From contig NZ_QDKL01000002.1 in NCBI RefSeq assembly GCF_003346865.1, forward strand, positions 620,001 to 684,000: a stretch of 64,000 nucleotides of DNA, written 5' to 3'. The DNA is from Halobacteriovorax vibrionivorans. Its GTDB lineage: Bacteria > Bdellovibrionota > Bacteriovoracia > Bacteriovoracales > Bacteriovoracaceae. The notes beneath the pieces are model-generated. The model searched no databases and was not told the DNA's origin. It was given only the letters and a program-made list of their open reading frames with translations. Below are positions 1 through 9,445 of the stretch, one piece after another (the stretch's first letter is position 1; each line of letters starts with the position of its first letter). The translations under genes and the position numbers were made by a program.

Positions 1-262
1 GTTGATTAATATTTGAAACGACTCGAAAGCCATTGTTTTCGAGCTCATTTGATTGAGTAAACTCTTTAATAGCATCAAATACCTGGGCCATATCATCGCG
101 ACTCATCTCATTTACATTCTTAGAGTGGTTGCGATGGATGAAGAGATAATGCTCTTTTGCAAGAGGTTGAATATCTTTAAATCCAATAACGTGATCATTT
201 TCAAATACTTTATCAGAAGGTATTTCACCTTTTAGAATTTTACAAAATAAGCAATCATCCAT
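1..262 (-). CDS. HIT family protein (histidine triad), partial
   Basis: Partial gene running off the left edge of the window; 87 codons are visible. The N-terminus reads MDDCLFCKILKGEIPSDKV, the typical CxFC start of bacterial HIT-family nucleotide-binding hydrolases (Hint branch), followed by the conserved region ending HYLFIHRNH. The C-terminal HxHxH catalytic triad lies outside the window, so activity cannot be confirmed. The ATG at 262 is preceded by GGGAG at good spacing. It lies 10 nt after the murA stop on the same strand, so it is probably the last visible gene of the rho operon. Family members hydrolyse purine nucleoside phosphoramidates or related nucleotides in the cytoplasm. Confidence 0.85.
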   Translation of the reverse strand, partial: MDDCLFCKILKGEIPSDKVFENDHVIGFKDIQPLAKEHYLFIHRNHSKNVNEMSRDDMAQVFDAIKEFTQSNELENNGFRVVSNINQ

Positions 263-272
263 AACTATCTCC

Positions 273-1523
273 CTATTCGTTTACTAATTCGACATGGGCC
301 CCGAGTTTTTGAAGCTTCTCTGGTAAATCTTCATAACCACGTTGTAGGTGGTAGACGCGATCAATCTTCGTTTCACCATAAGCACAAAGAGCAGCAAGAA
401 CAAGAGCAGCTGATGCTCTTAGATCTGTACACATCACAGGAGCTGCCGTTAGAGGACGTCCACCTTCAATAAAGACCGAACTTCCCAATTGCTCAATACT
501 TGCACCAAGACGTGTTAACTCAGGTACGTGCATGAAACGGTTTTCAAAAATATTTTCAGTCACAAGAGAGTTCCCTTCAACAACAGTTAGAAGAGCAACC
601 ATCTGTGCTTGTACATCTGTTGGGAAACCTGGAAATGGCTCAGTTATAACTTTTGATCCTTTTAGAGATGAAGGATATGTCTTAACGTAGTTGTCACCAA
701 TTTCTAACTTAGCTCCCATCCCCTGAAGGTTTTCAAGAACATTAAAAAGGTGTTTTGGATTAAAGTTTTTTACAGTCATCTCAGACTTAGTCATTAATCC
801 ACCAATAATATAAGTTGCCGCTTCAATACGGTCACCTATTGCTTGATAAGTTCCGCCGTTTAATTCCTTCACTCCATCAATAACAAGGCGAGACGTTCCA
901 ATCCCAGAGACTTTTGCACCTAGAGAGTTTAGGAAATTTGCCAGATCATCAATCTCTGGCTCCATTGCTGCGTTTTCAATAATAGTTTGTCCGTCAGCAA
1001 AAACACCGGCCATCATAAGATTCTCAGTGGCACCTACTGATGGGAATTTTAACTTAACAAGTGCACCTGTTAGATGATCAGTTTCAGCAAAGACAAAACC
1101 ATTTTTCATTTCGATCTTCACATTCATCTTCTCAAGATTGTCTAAGTGAATATCAATAGGACGTGTCCCAATAGCACAACCACCTGGAAGAGAAACCTTT
1201 GCCTTTCCAAGGCGTGAAAGAAGAGGACCTAGAACAAAGATAGAAGCACGCATTGTTTTTACGAGCTCATAAGTGGCCTCATGTGAGCTTAGTGAAGAAG
1301 CATCAAAAGTAACATTCTTACCATCTCTATTACATTCAACTCCCATCATCTCAAGAAGCTTAAGCATTGTATTAATGTCACGAAGCTTTGGAAGATTTGT
1401 GAGAGTCACTTTCTTATCCGTTAAAAGAATTGCCGCTAAAATTGGTAGGTATGCATTCTTAGCAGGAGATATCTCAACCTCTCCAGACAGTCTCGCTGGG
1501 CCTTTAACTATGATTTTATCCAT
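273..1523 (-). CDS. murA: UDP-N-acetylglucosamine 1-carboxyvinyltransferase MurA
   Basis: First committed step of peptidoglycan precursor synthesis: transfers enolpyruvyl from PEP to UDP-GlcNAc in the cytoplasm. The protein is 416 residues, close to the usual 417-420. Visible landmarks are SPAKNA with Lys22/Asn23, the active-site loop PGGCAIGTRP with Cys116 (Cys115 in E. coli, the fosfomycin target) and the following RPIDIH. Retention of the Cys predicts fosfomycin sensitivity of the enzyme. The start overlaps the prmC stop by 8 nt, which indicates translational coupling within the rho-prfA-prmC-murA operon. Confidence 0.97.
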   Translation of the reverse strand: MDKIIVKGPARLSGEVEISPAKNAYLPILAAILLTDKKVTLTNLPKLRDINTMLKLLEMMGVECNRDGKNVTFDASSLSSHEATYELVKTMRASIFVLGPLLSRLGKAKVSLPGGCAIGTRPIDIHLDNLEKMNVKIEMKNGFVFAETDHLTGALVKLKFPSVGATENLMMAGVFADGQTIIENAAMEPEIDDLANFLNSLGAKVSGIGTSRLVIDGVKELNGGTYQAIGDRIEAATYIIGGLMTKSEMTVKNFNPKHLFNVLENLQGMGAKLEIGDNYVKTYPSSLKGSKVITEPFPGFPTDVQAQMVALLTVVEGNSLVTENIFENRFMHVPELTRLGASIEQLGSSVFIEGGRPLTAAPVMCTDLRASAALVLAALCAYGETKIDRVYHLQRGYEDLPEKLQKLGAHVELVNE

Positions 1524-2400
1524 TCTTTCTTCCTTTTAAAAAACGATAGCGATCAGTATAGTCCTTGATTAACTCAAGTTCGCCAAAGTTATATTCCCCT
1601 AAGATATCTTTTAATCTTTCCAGATGCAATTCACTACCTTCCATAATGAACAGCCCGCCATTTTTAAGCTTTTTCTGTGCCTGATCAAAGAAAGTTTTAA
1701 ACCAATTATCGTAATCCTGATCTTTTAAGTAAAGGGCCAAGTGAGGTTCAAATGAATGAACTTGTCCATGTACTTCACTTAAGTCAGCATTTTCTTTGAT
1801 ATAAGGAGGGTTCGTAATAATGATATCCAGATCTCCTGGAATATTTTCCATACGATCTGATTGTTGAAATTTTAATTTTACTGTTTTTGGATAACGGTAG
1901 CGATGAAAGAATTTATTTGCACGAGCAACATCCAAAGCCTTCTCACTAATATCACTTGCAATGATCTCGGCATCAATTTCACCAATCTCCCCTGCAAGAC
2001 TTAGCGCGATGGCACCACTTCCCGTACCAATATCCGCAATCTTTATATGATCTAATCTATTCTTTCTAATGTATTCGGCCGTCCACTCCACCATGATCTC
2101 AGTTTCACTGCGTGGAATGAGAACATTTTCATTTATGTAGAATGAGGAGCGATAGAAGAATGATCGATTGCTAATATATTCGAGGGGGATTCCCAGCTTA
2201 ACTTTTTTTAGAAATTCTTCAATGACACCCTTATTTTCAGAAATGTAGATGTCATCAAATTGTGAATCGAGAATACGACAAAAGTTTTTCAGCTCTAGCT
2301 TTAATCTTCCTAAGCTTATTCCAGGGTAGTTCGCCTCTAAGAATTGCTTATTCTCATTATAGAAAGAGCTGATGTAGTCGCCGAGAGTGGTGAAGCTCAC
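1516..2400 (-). CDS. prmC: Peptide chain release factor N5-glutamine methyltransferase PrmC
   Basis: Methylates the glutamine of the GGQ motif in release factors, using S-adenosylmethionine. The 294-residue protein has an N-terminal helical domain, then RSET at about residue 97, SAM motif I DIGTGSGA at 123-130 and the catalytic NPPY at 197-200. The start is a GTG with an upstream GGAGAG ribosome site. It sits directly after prfA, which encodes its substrate, with an 11-nt gap, and overlaps murA at its 3' end. This prfA-prmC pairing is common in bacteria and supports the assignment. Confidence 0.95.
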   Translation of the reverse strand: MSFTTLGDYISSFYNENKQFLEANYPGISLGRLKLELKNFCRILDSQFDDIYISENKGVIEEFLKKVKLGIPLEYISNRSFFYRSSFYINENVLIPRSETEIMVEWTAEYIRKNRLDHIKIADIGTGSGAIALSLAGEIGEIDAEIIASDISEKALDVARANKFFHRYRYPKTVKLKFQQSDRMENIPGDLDIIITNPPYIKENADLSEVHGQVHSFEPHLALYLKDQDYDNWFKTFFDQAQKKLKNGGLFIMEGSELHLERLKDILGEYNFGELELIKDYTDRYRFLKGRKNG

Positions 2401-2411
2401 ACAACTCTCCT

Positions 2412-3482
2412 TTATTCCTCTTGGCCTTTAAGAAGTTCTGCTTGATTATGAGCAATAAGTGCATCAATAACAGGAGCAAGATCTCCTTCAATAATCTTAT
2501 CAAGAGAATAAAGTGTTAGACCAATACGGTGATCTGTTAGACGCCCTTGTGGAAAGTTATAAGTTCTAATTCTCTCAGAACGATCTCCCGTTCCAATTAG
2601 TCCCTTTCTTTCCGCAGCTTCTTCAGCATTCTTCTCTTGAAGCATCTTATCGAAGATACGAGCGGCAAGAATCTTCTTTGCCTTCTCTTTATTCTTAAGC
2701 TGTGACTTTTGATCTTGGTTATAAACCGCAATTCCCGTCGGAATGTGAGTCATACGAACCGCTGAATCTGTCGTGTTAACGTGCTGTCCACCTGAACCAG
2801 ATGCACGCATAACTTCAACACGAACATCATTCATATCAAGTTCCCACTCAAGATCATCAGTTTCTGGCATTACTGCAACTGTGATAGTTGATGTGTGAAC
2901 GCGACCTTGTGATTCAGTCTTTGGAACACGTTGAACTCTGTGAACCCCTGATTCATATTTCATTTTTGAGTAAACTTTCTCCCCTGAGATTGAGAAGATT
3001 ACTTCTTTAATCCCTTCGTCATTTTCAGAAAGTGATTCGATTTCAACTTTCCATCCAAGTGCACGAGCATAGTTTTGGTACATTCTTAAAACGTCAGCTG
3101 AGAAAATCGAGGCCTCGTCCCCTCCGGCACCGGCACGAATCTCAACCATACAGTTTTTATTATCTAAAGGATCTTTTGGAAGTAGAAGAAGTTTTAACTC
3201 CTCCTCTAAATCTGGAATCAATGGCTCGTTCTCATCGAGAACTTCTTTTGCCATCTCTTTCATATCAGGATCACTTTCCTTAAGCATCTCTTTTGCTTCG
3301 GCAATATCCTCTTTTATTTGCTTATATTTCTTATAAGCAACAACAACGTCCTCTAAGTTTGATCTCTCTTCAGAGATTTGCTTAAATTCAGTTTGTCTTT
3401 CATATAATGTCGGGTCTGCCATTTTTTCAGTTAGTACTTCGAAACGTTGTACTACTGAATCAAGCTTATCAAACATACTCAT
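2412..3482 (-). CDS. prfA: Peptide chain release factor 1
   Basis: Class I release factor reading UAA and UAG. The 356-residue length is normal for RF1. The stop-codon recognition tripeptide is PKT at 187-189 (the RF1 PxT position, not the SPF of RF2), and the peptidyl-tRNA hydrolysis motif GGQ is at 231-233 within GSGGQHVNTTDSAVR. The ATG has AAGGAT upstream. It lies 21 nt downstream of rho and 11 nt upstream of prmC, all on the minus strand. Confidence 0.97.
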   Translation of the reverse strand: MSMFDKLDSVVQRFEVLTEKMADPTLYERQTEFKQISEERSNLEDVVVAYKKYKQIKEDIAEAKEMLKESDPDMKEMAKEVLDENEPLIPDLEEELKLLLLPKDPLDNKNCMVEIRAGAGGDEASIFSADVLRMYQNYARALGWKVEIESLSENDEGIKEVIFSISGEKVYSKMKYESGVHRVQRVPKTESQGRVHTSTITVAVMPETDDLEWELDMNDVRVEVMRASGSGGQHVNTTDSAVRMTHIPTGIAVYNQDQKSQLKNKEKAKKILAARIFDKMLQEKNAEEAAERKGLIGTGDRSERIRTYNFPQGRLTDHRIGLTLYSLDKIIEGDLAPVIDALIAHNQAELLKGQEE

Positions 3483-3503
3483 TTAAAATCCTTTTTACTT
3501 CAA

Positions 3504-4751
3504 TTAACTATTCATAGACTCCATGAATTCGTTATTTGTCTTAGTCTTCGTCAGTCTCTGAAGCATAAACTCCATTGCATCAATTGTACTCATTGGGTGA
3601 AGTACTTTTCTTAGAACATATGTTCTTTGAAGATCTAGTGGCTCCATAAGAAGGTCTTCCTTACGAGTCGATGATCTATTGATATCAAGAGCTGGGAAGA
3701 TACGCTTTTCAAGAAGCTTTCTATCAAGTTGAATTTCAGAGTTACCAGTACCTTTGAATTCCTCAAAGATAACTTCATCCATTCTTGAACCTGTATCAAC
3801 AAGTGCAGTAGCGATGATTGTAAGTGATCCACCGTTTTCAATATTTCTAGCAGCACCGAAGAATCTCTTTGGTCTGTGTAGAGCATTTGAGTCAACCCCA
3901 CCAGAAAGAATCTTTCCAGATGGTGGAACAACAGTATTATATGCACGGGCAAGACGAGTAATTGAATCGAGTAGAATAACAACGTCTTTTCCAGCTTCTG
4001 TAAGACGCTTTGATTTCTCAAGAACCATCTCAGCAACTTGTACGTGACGATTTGCTGGTTCATCAAATGTACTTGATACAACCTCAGCATCAACGTTTCT
4101 CTTCATATCTGTTACTTCTTCTGGTCTTTCATCAATTAGAAGAACGATTAGTACGGCTTCCGGATGATTTTCAGTAATTGCATTGGCAACATCTTGAAGT
4201 AAGTGAGTCTTACCTGCTTTTGGTGGAGCAACGATTAGACAACGTTGTCCAAAACCTTGAGGAACAAACATATCAATCATACGAGTTGAATAATTTGTTG
4301 GATTATATTCAAGGTTAATTTTCTTTTCAGGATAAAGAGGCGTTAAGTTATCGAAAAGAACTGTCTTCTTGTGAGCTTTTGGATCTTGATCGTTGATCGT
4401 ACTTACTTTAAGAAGTGCAAAGTATCTTTCATTATCTTTTGGTGGACGAATTTGTCCCTCAACAGAGTCACCTTTTTTAAGAGAGAATTTTCTAATCTGG
4501 CTTGGAGATACGTAAATATCATCGGCACCTGGTAGGTAGTTATATCCAGGAGACCTTAAGAATCCGAATCCGTCTGGAAGAATTTCTAAAACACCGTTTC
4601 CGAAAATCTCTTGTTTATCTTTTGCGTGGGCCTTAAGAATAGCAAAGATTAGCTCATGCTTCTTCATACCTGCCGAGTTTTCAATTTTAGCTTTTTCGGC
4701 AAGCTTGTTTAAGTCCTCAATTTTCTTTTCTCTCAATTCACTTAAATGCAT
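3504..4751 (-). CDS. rho: Transcription termination factor Rho
   Basis: Hexameric RNA-dependent ATPase helicase that terminates transcription. The 415-residue protein has the N-terminal Rho homology domain, the cold-shock-like RNA-binding fold with DGFGFLRSP at about 60-68, Walker A APPKAGKT at about 175-182 and Walker B ILLDSITR. The C-terminal R-loop region is intact. A GGAG lies 11 nt before the ATG. It appears to be the first gene of the operon that continues through prfA, prmC, murA and the HIT gene. No insertion domain is present, unlike some GC-rich lineages. Confidence 0.98.
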   Translation of the reverse strand: MHLSELREKKIEDLNKLAEKAKIENSAGMKKHELIFAILKAHAKDKQEIFGNGVLEILPDGFGFLRSPGYNYLPGADDIYVSPSQIRKFSLKKGDSVEGQIRPPKDNERYFALLKVSTINDQDPKAHKKTVLFDNLTPLYPEKKINLEYNPTNYSTRMIDMFVPQGFGQRCLIVAPPKAGKTHLLQDVANAITENHPEAVLIVLLIDERPEEVTDMKRNVDAEVVSSTFDEPANRHVQVAEMVLEKSKRLTEAGKDVVILLDSITRLARAYNTVVPPSGKILSGGVDSNALHRPKRFFGAARNIENGGSLTIIATALVDTGSRMDEVIFEEFKGTGNSEIQLDRKLLEKRIFPALDINRSSTRKEDLLMEPLDLQRTYVLRKVLHPMSTIDAMEFMLQRLTKTKTNNEFMESMNS

Positions 4752-4927
4752 AAAAAGTTTTACTCCTGAAAATATATGAATTTGAATATCTGAATATTAG
4801 TTAGAATTGCCTCTAGTAAGTCGGCCCATTTAGACATGGACGATGTAGATTAATTTCATTGGTAATGATTTTAGTAGATAAATTCATCATAAACTGTCAC
4901 CCCTTGCTAGTCAAGCTAACATTGGCG

Positions 4928-4956
4928 TTGACTTTAAGCAGCAAAAAGCGCATAAA
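4928..4956 (+). promoter_or_regulatory. Candidate promoter of ruvX, near-leaderless
   Basis: TTGACT at 4928-4933 and CATAAA at 4951-4956 are separated by 17 nt. The predicted transcription start is about 4963, within 2 nt of the ATG at 4965, and no Shine-Dalgarno precedes that ATG. Inference from consensus only. Confidence 0.45.
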
Positions 4957-4964
4957 TACCTAAT

Positions 4965-5423
4965 ATGAATGAATTTTCAAGCTATCCAAAATTTAATGAA
5001 CTAAAAGGCCTCAATATTCTTTCCATCGATTATGGAGAAAAAGTTATTGGCCTTGGCTTCTTTTGTCCCGGACGAGAGCCATTTCCAATTGGAGCAGGTC
5101 GTATCATTAACAAGGGTTTGGCCCACTTTTATAAAGAGCTTGAAGCTATCATTGAAGACCTAGTGGTTGAAGTTATTGTCATGGGAATTCCCTACTACGT
5201 CGATGGTAACGAAAGTGACAAGACAAAAGAGCACAAGGCATTATTTAACGCATTAGTTGAGAAATTTCCTACGATAAAATTCTATCAGCAAGACGAAACT
5301 CTTACGACTAAGTCCGCCAAAGAGCGCATGGAAAATTCTCCAGAGTTCAATTTTCAATACGATCCAACAAAAATTGATGAGCTAAGTGCTGTTATCATTC
5401 TTGAAGATTTTATCCGTAGTTAA
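4965..5423 (+). CDS. ruvX: Putative Holliday junction resolvase / pre-16S rRNA nuclease RuvX (YqgF)
   Basis: RNase H-fold nuclease of 152 residues. The characteristic first strand ILSIDYGEKVIGLGF carries the catalytic Asp22. Further on are MGIPYYVDG (family consensus GLPLxxDG) and the DETLTT stretch (consensus DERLTT). Family members process the 5' end of pre-16S rRNA and were earlier proposed as Holliday resolvases. It is divergent from rho and followed 33 nt later by mltG, an association seen in many bacteria. There is no visible ribosome site before the ATG, and a promoter-like element ends only 8 nt upstream, so the mRNA may be leaderless. Confidence 0.88.
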   Translation: MNEFSSYPKFNELKGLNILSIDYGEKVIGLGFFCPGREPFPIGAGRIINKGLAHFYKELEAIIEDLVVEVIVMGIPYYVDGNESDKTKEHKALFNALVEKFPTIKFYQQDETLTTKSAKERMENSPEFNFQYDPTKIDELSAVIILEDFIRS

Positions 5424-5456
5424 AATTCAAAGAAGATAATTTCACAAAGTCCAAAA

Positions 5457-6512
5457 ATGAGATATCCTATTGTTATGACAAAGAAACATTTATTTATATT
5501 TTTGGTGCTGGCACCAGCGTTCGCAATTACACTTTTAGTGGCACACACTTATTACAATATTTATCATTGGGGATATTCTGGCCCACAGACAGAATTTCAA
5601 ATAAATAGCGGTGATACATTTGGTACAATCAATTACCGTTTGGCCCAAGATAAATTGATCTATTCTCCTCGCCTATTTCACCGTTACGTGAAATTTGAAG
5701 GGCATCTAACAGACTTTAAAGCAGGTCGCTACGTCATCCCAGAAGGGATTACAATGAGTGAACTTCTAAAACTTTTAATAAGTGGTAAAAGCTTAACTGT
5801 AAAAGTCACGATTCCTGAAGGATATAACCTTTTTCAGATTGCCAAAGTTTTAGCAGATGAAAAAATCGTTGATGAAAAGGCTTTTATTAAGGCCGCTAAA
5901 GATAAGAAATTAACACAAGCATTTGGAATTCCTGCAAATCGTATGGAAGGTTATCTATATCCTGATACTTATCAATTTCATGAGAAGATGGAACCAAAGG
6001 CAATTATTGAAAGTATGTATAGTAACTTTAAAGATAAGATTAAAGACTTAGACTTTTCAAAAGTTAATTTAACAAAGCATCAAATTGTAACTCTTGCATC
6101 GATGGTAGAAAAAGAAACTGGTGCTAAGTTTGAGAGACCTACAATTTCTGGTGTTTTCCACAATCGTCTAAAAAAGAGAATGCGTCTTCAATCAGATCCA
6201 ACAACAATTTATGGAATCTGGGAAAGCTATAACGGAAATATTAGAAAGAAACACTTAAGACAGAAAACTCCTTATAATACTTATAAAATCTCAGGCCTTC
6301 CTGTTGGCCCAATTGCTAATCCAGGTTATGCGGCCCTAAAAGCGGCACTTAATCCAAAGACTCATCGCTATCTATACTTTGTTTCTAAAAATGATGGAAC
6401 TCACGTTTTTTCTGAGACGTATAAGCAACATCGAGAGGCCGTAAACTTCTGGCAAAAGAATCGCGCAAATAGAAAAGGGCGAAGCTGGCGTGATTTAAAT
6501 AAGAAACAATAG
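5457..6512 (+). CDS. mltG: Endolytic peptidoglycan transglycosylase MltG
   Basis: YceG-like lytic transglycosylase, a membrane-anchored enzyme that cleaves nascent glycan strands and helps set their length. The 351-residue protein has an N-terminal transmembrane segment at about 11-30 and a LysM-like region. The catalytic Glu is at about 218 in SMVEKETG, followed by the conserved RLQSDPTTIYG and LPxGPIxNPG signatures. A second ATG at 5475 (MTKKHLF) gives a more typical signal-anchor and could be the true start. It lies between ruvX and a PilZ-type gene on the same strand, with gaps of 33 and 13 nt. Confidence 0.95.
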   Translation: MRYPIVMTKKHLFIFLVLAPAFAITLLVAHTYYNIYHWGYSGPQTEFQINSGDTFGTINYRLAQDKLIYSPRLFHRYVKFEGHLTDFKAGRYVIPEGITMSELLKLLISGKSLTVKVTIPEGYNLFQIAKVLADEKIVDEKAFIKAAKDKKLTQAFGIPANRMEGYLYPDTYQFHEKMEPKAIIESMYSNFKDKIKDLDFSKVNLTKHQIVTLASMVEKETGAKFERPTISGVFHNRLKKRMRLQSDPTTIYGIWESYNGNIRKKHLRQKTPYNTYKISGLPVGPIANPGYAALKAALNPKTHRYLYFVSKNDGTHVFSETYKQHREAVNFWQKNRANRKGRSWRDLNKKQ

Positions 6513-6525
6513 TAAGGAAGTATAG

Positions 6526-7623
6526 ATGAAGTTATGGTCATCATTTGATCAAGATTATATTTTAAAGAGGCTTACTTCCCTTTACGAAGAAGGTGTTACA
6601 ATCAACTTCTGGCAAAGCAATGACGATGTCAGAGAAGATTATCAAGCAAAGTTCACTGGTGTAACAAGTGAGAAGTGCTCAATTAAGCTTACTGCTGAAA
6701 CAGCTCCTCTCTACACTCGTATTGCGCCTTTATCACCAATCTTCTTCCACTATCCAGCTGGTGACTTAATTTTTAAAAAAGATATTTTTAAATTAGAAAA
6801 TGGTGGTATCTCATTTAAAACGCCAAGTGAAATACGTTGTCGTGACCGTCGAAGTGTCGAGCGCTTCAATTACAAGTACCCTGACTATAAGAATATCTCT
6901 TACACTCTTGAAGATAGTGAAGAGATTATTAATGATATTATTATCGATATCTCTCTTAGAGGACTGGCCTTTGTCATTGATGCTAAAAAGAAAGATAAGT
7001 ACCAACTTGGGACAAAGATTTATATTCGATCAATCACAGACCAAGAACTTCCAACAAAGCATGAGGCCAAAGTCGCCTCTGTTAATCGCTACCATGTAAA
7101 GGGAGAAGGATTACAAAATCACCTCTTACGCATTGGACTTGAATTTACTCAAACACTTGAGTCTGTAACCTATGACTCTATTGGATCTCTAGTTAAGAAG
7201 AGACAAAATAAGCTTAAAGGATTTGATACCAAATTTTTTAACGGATTAAATCCTGATGACTATGAAAAGCAACTCGCTGTTATTTACAGTAAAAATCCAC
7301 AGCTTGCGGCCAATATCAATGAATCCGTTGAAGACATTGATCGTCTTCGCTATATGACAATTGATATGAAACGCGAGTTCTTCTTAGAATTTAGTTTAGA
7401 TCTAATGGCATGTGCCCTTCGCATGTCTTCAAAAGAGCTTATTAACGAATTATTATCTGAAGTAACAGATGGTGTTCGTGAAGAATTCCTTGAAAAGTAC
7501 GACCAACCAAAGCCGGCCTCGGCAATTAATAAGGCCCAAGATGAGCTTCGAAAATTCATTCGTGAAAAAGAAAAAGATGGCTCATTTGTCCTAAGTCCTA
7601 AGTCTTTTGTGAAATACGTCTAA
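6526..7623 (+). CDS. PilZ-domain protein
   Basis: 365-residue cytoplasmic protein with no signal peptide. The middle part fits a PilZ domain: an arginine cluster RDRRSVER at 106-113, the position of the RxxxR c-di-GMP motif, followed by DISLRG at 141-146, matching D/NxSxxG. The domain ends near GLEFTQ at about residue 205. The first 100 residues resemble a YcgR-like N-terminal beta domain by position only, and the last 140 are helical and unrecognised. It probably binds c-di-GMP and links it to motility, secretion or envelope processes. An AAGGAAG ribosome site supports the start. It is 13 nt after mltG, so likely co-transcribed. Confidence 0.75.
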   Translation: MKLWSSFDQDYILKRLTSLYEEGVTINFWQSNDDVREDYQAKFTGVTSEKCSIKLTAETAPLYTRIAPLSPIFFHYPAGDLIFKKDIFKLENGGISFKTPSEIRCRDRRSVERFNYKYPDYKNISYTLEDSEEIINDIIIDISLRGLAFVIDAKKKDKYQLGTKIYIRSITDQELPTKHEAKVASVNRYHVKGEGLQNHLLRIGLEFTQTLESVTYDSIGSLVKKRQNKLKGFDTKFFNGLNPDDYEKQLAVIYSKNPQLAANINESVEDIDRLRYMTIDMKREFFLEFSLDLMACALRMSSKELINELLSEVTDGVREEFLEKYDQPKPASAINKAQDELRKFIREKEKDGSFVLSPKSFVKYV

Positions 7624-7751
7624 ATGTTGGCATAACTAGACTTCCCCAAGTACATAAAGAACTGAAATCACGTAACTTTTTAAAATAGACTAACTAAAGT
7701 TTATTATTAGTTAAGACGATGAATATTAGTATTAATTTGTGGGACATAGCT

Positions 7752-9305
7752 ATGAAAAAGTATCTAAACTTTTTAATTTTGATCTTACTTTTGGCCTTCA
7801 CTTCATGTGGAGCTAAAACTTCAAATGTAGCAGTAAAACTACAAGGCTCATTCTCACAAGTGGCAGGACTATTTGAAAATGGTGCTGTAATGATCGCAGT
7901 TGGTGGACCAAGCGACAAGCCACCTCTTCTCTATACTGTTCCACTTAATTCAGCATCTTTTGATCACACATTTGATAACGGTATTTGGAAAATTATGATT
8001 CTTGGTTGGGATGGTGCCACACCAGGTGAAACGATGAAAGGAAATCTCTACTGCTCAGTTGTGAACAATGTTTCTTTCCCAGATCAAAGCACCCTTAATT
8101 TTAATCTTAGCCAAGTTGATACAGACGCAAATTTAGTTGTCGATCCAGGACATCCATGTGGAGCATTTATCGATGGATTACAAACTGTAAAGTATGCTTC
8201 AATTTGTGAAACTGAAACTTGTGATTCTGGTAACTACCTTAGATATAATAATACTAATCTATCTCTTAAATTTGGAATACCTTTCTATGAAGGACCTATT
8301 GATAAGCATTCAATTCTAACTCAAGCACGATTCACCAGTGAAATGAACGAATGTTATAGTGCTGCCAATAGTAATTTGATCGACGGGGCAGACTATGCAA
8401 AATTAGATATTGATCTTGCTGCCACAGGGATTACACTTCCATTTAGATTAACAGGTGGGTTTCACCTACCGATTCGAATGGAAGGATATGAAGACACTGT
8501 TGATAATACGATGGATTGCTCTAAAGGCTTTAACAATGCGGTTACCACAATTAACAGCATTGGTGAAGTAGACGCTGCAAGTGGACTACCGAGGCACTGG
8601 AGTGATGGAACAAAGTTTATCTACAAAATGCCGTTATCACCATTTGCAATAACAGGCCTACCTACTAATTCAATAGTTAGAAATTTATACGAAGTCGTTG
8701 ATATTAATGGCCCTTACAATGACGATAATTACGGTGACGGTATCATTTCATATACATGTGACTACACATCGACAAGTGTCTCAACACCTCAAGTATGTCC
8801 TGCGGCCTCAACTATGATAGAGTCTGGTTATTTTTCATTTGATTCTACCAATGGCCAAATCATATTAGATGGTACGACTTATCCACACTTTGCGATGGGA
8901 AGTCAAATCACATTTAATATCGTTGCTAATTACACTGTTAATAGTACCAATTACTCTGAAAATAAGTCTTTCACTATTGGCTTTGATCCGATTTGGGGAC
9001 TTAATTATACTCAGGCCCAAGGAACACTTGGAAGTCTTAATAATACTGATCAGACTAGTAATTTCATTGATCTTACCAATATGGCCGACTCTCAGTTAAA
9101 TATTACAGGAGTGGATATTACTGGTAATACCGGTGAAACAGTCGTTCCTGTCGTAATTATTTCAAGCTGTACGAATGGTTCTCCTTGTCGAGTTGAGCTA
9201 GATGCTTCTGCTGTGACGACTTCGGCAACTGGTAACGTAAACATCCATCTAGAAAGTGGTGGTGATGTCACGACTGAAACACTCCCCTATAATTTCGTAC
9301 CTTAA
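7752..9305 (+). CDS. Lineage-specific lipoprotein, paralogue of the next gene
   Basis: Predicted lipoprotein of 517 residues. I chose the ATG at 7752 because it begins a clear lipoprotein signal (MKKYLNFLILILLLAFTSCG); the in-frame ATG at 7719 would put a polar stretch in front. An N-terminal domain of about 110 residues contains GWDGATPGETMKG and YCS, closely matching the next gene, so the two are paralogous there. The remainder is rich in Asn, Thr and Ser with scattered Cys and looks like beta-rich surface material. Its last 120 residues resemble Ig/cadherin-like repeat strands, but this is an impression only. Function unknown; probably anchored to the outer membrane. Confidence 0.8.
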   Translation: MKKYLNFLILILLLAFTSCGAKTSNVAVKLQGSFSQVAGLFENGAVMIAVGGPSDKPPLLYTVPLNSASFDHTFDNGIWKIMILGWDGATPGETMKGNLYCSVVNNVSFPDQSTLNFNLSQVDTDANLVVDPGHPCGAFIDGLQTVKYASICETETCDSGNYLRYNNTNLSLKFGIPFYEGPIDKHSILTQARFTSEMNECYSAANSNLIDGADYAKLDIDLAATGITLPFRLTGGFHLPIRMEGYEDTVDNTMDCSKGFNNAVTTINSIGEVDAASGLPRHWSDGTKFIYKMPLSPFAITGLPTNSIVRNLYEVVDINGPYNDDNYGDGIISYTCDYTSTSVSTPQVCPAASTMIESGYFSFDSTNGQIILDGTTYPHFAMGSQITFNIVANYTVNSTNYSENKSFTIGFDPIWGLNYTQAQGTLGSLNNTDQTSNFIDLTNMADSQLNITGVDITGNTGETVVPVVIISSCTNGSPCRVELDASAVTTSATGNVNIHLESGGDVTTETLPYNFVP

Positions 9306-9445
9306 TTGGCCCATAATTATGCCAAACTCGAGAAGTGTTCGAATTACAAGTAGCTAATATTAGATAATATTTAGAGCGTTCACTACTTAACATTAAAATT
9401 AAATTAACCGATAAGAGTATTGGATAGTAATGTTTTGGGGAACGT

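Noticed and set aside
53..235. 60-codon plus-strand frame at the left edge
   Set aside because: Antisense shadow of the HIT-family gene, which has clear motifs.
3635..4093. 152-codon frame inside rho in another frame
   Set aside because: It is a shadow of the conserved rho coding sequence with no ribosome site.
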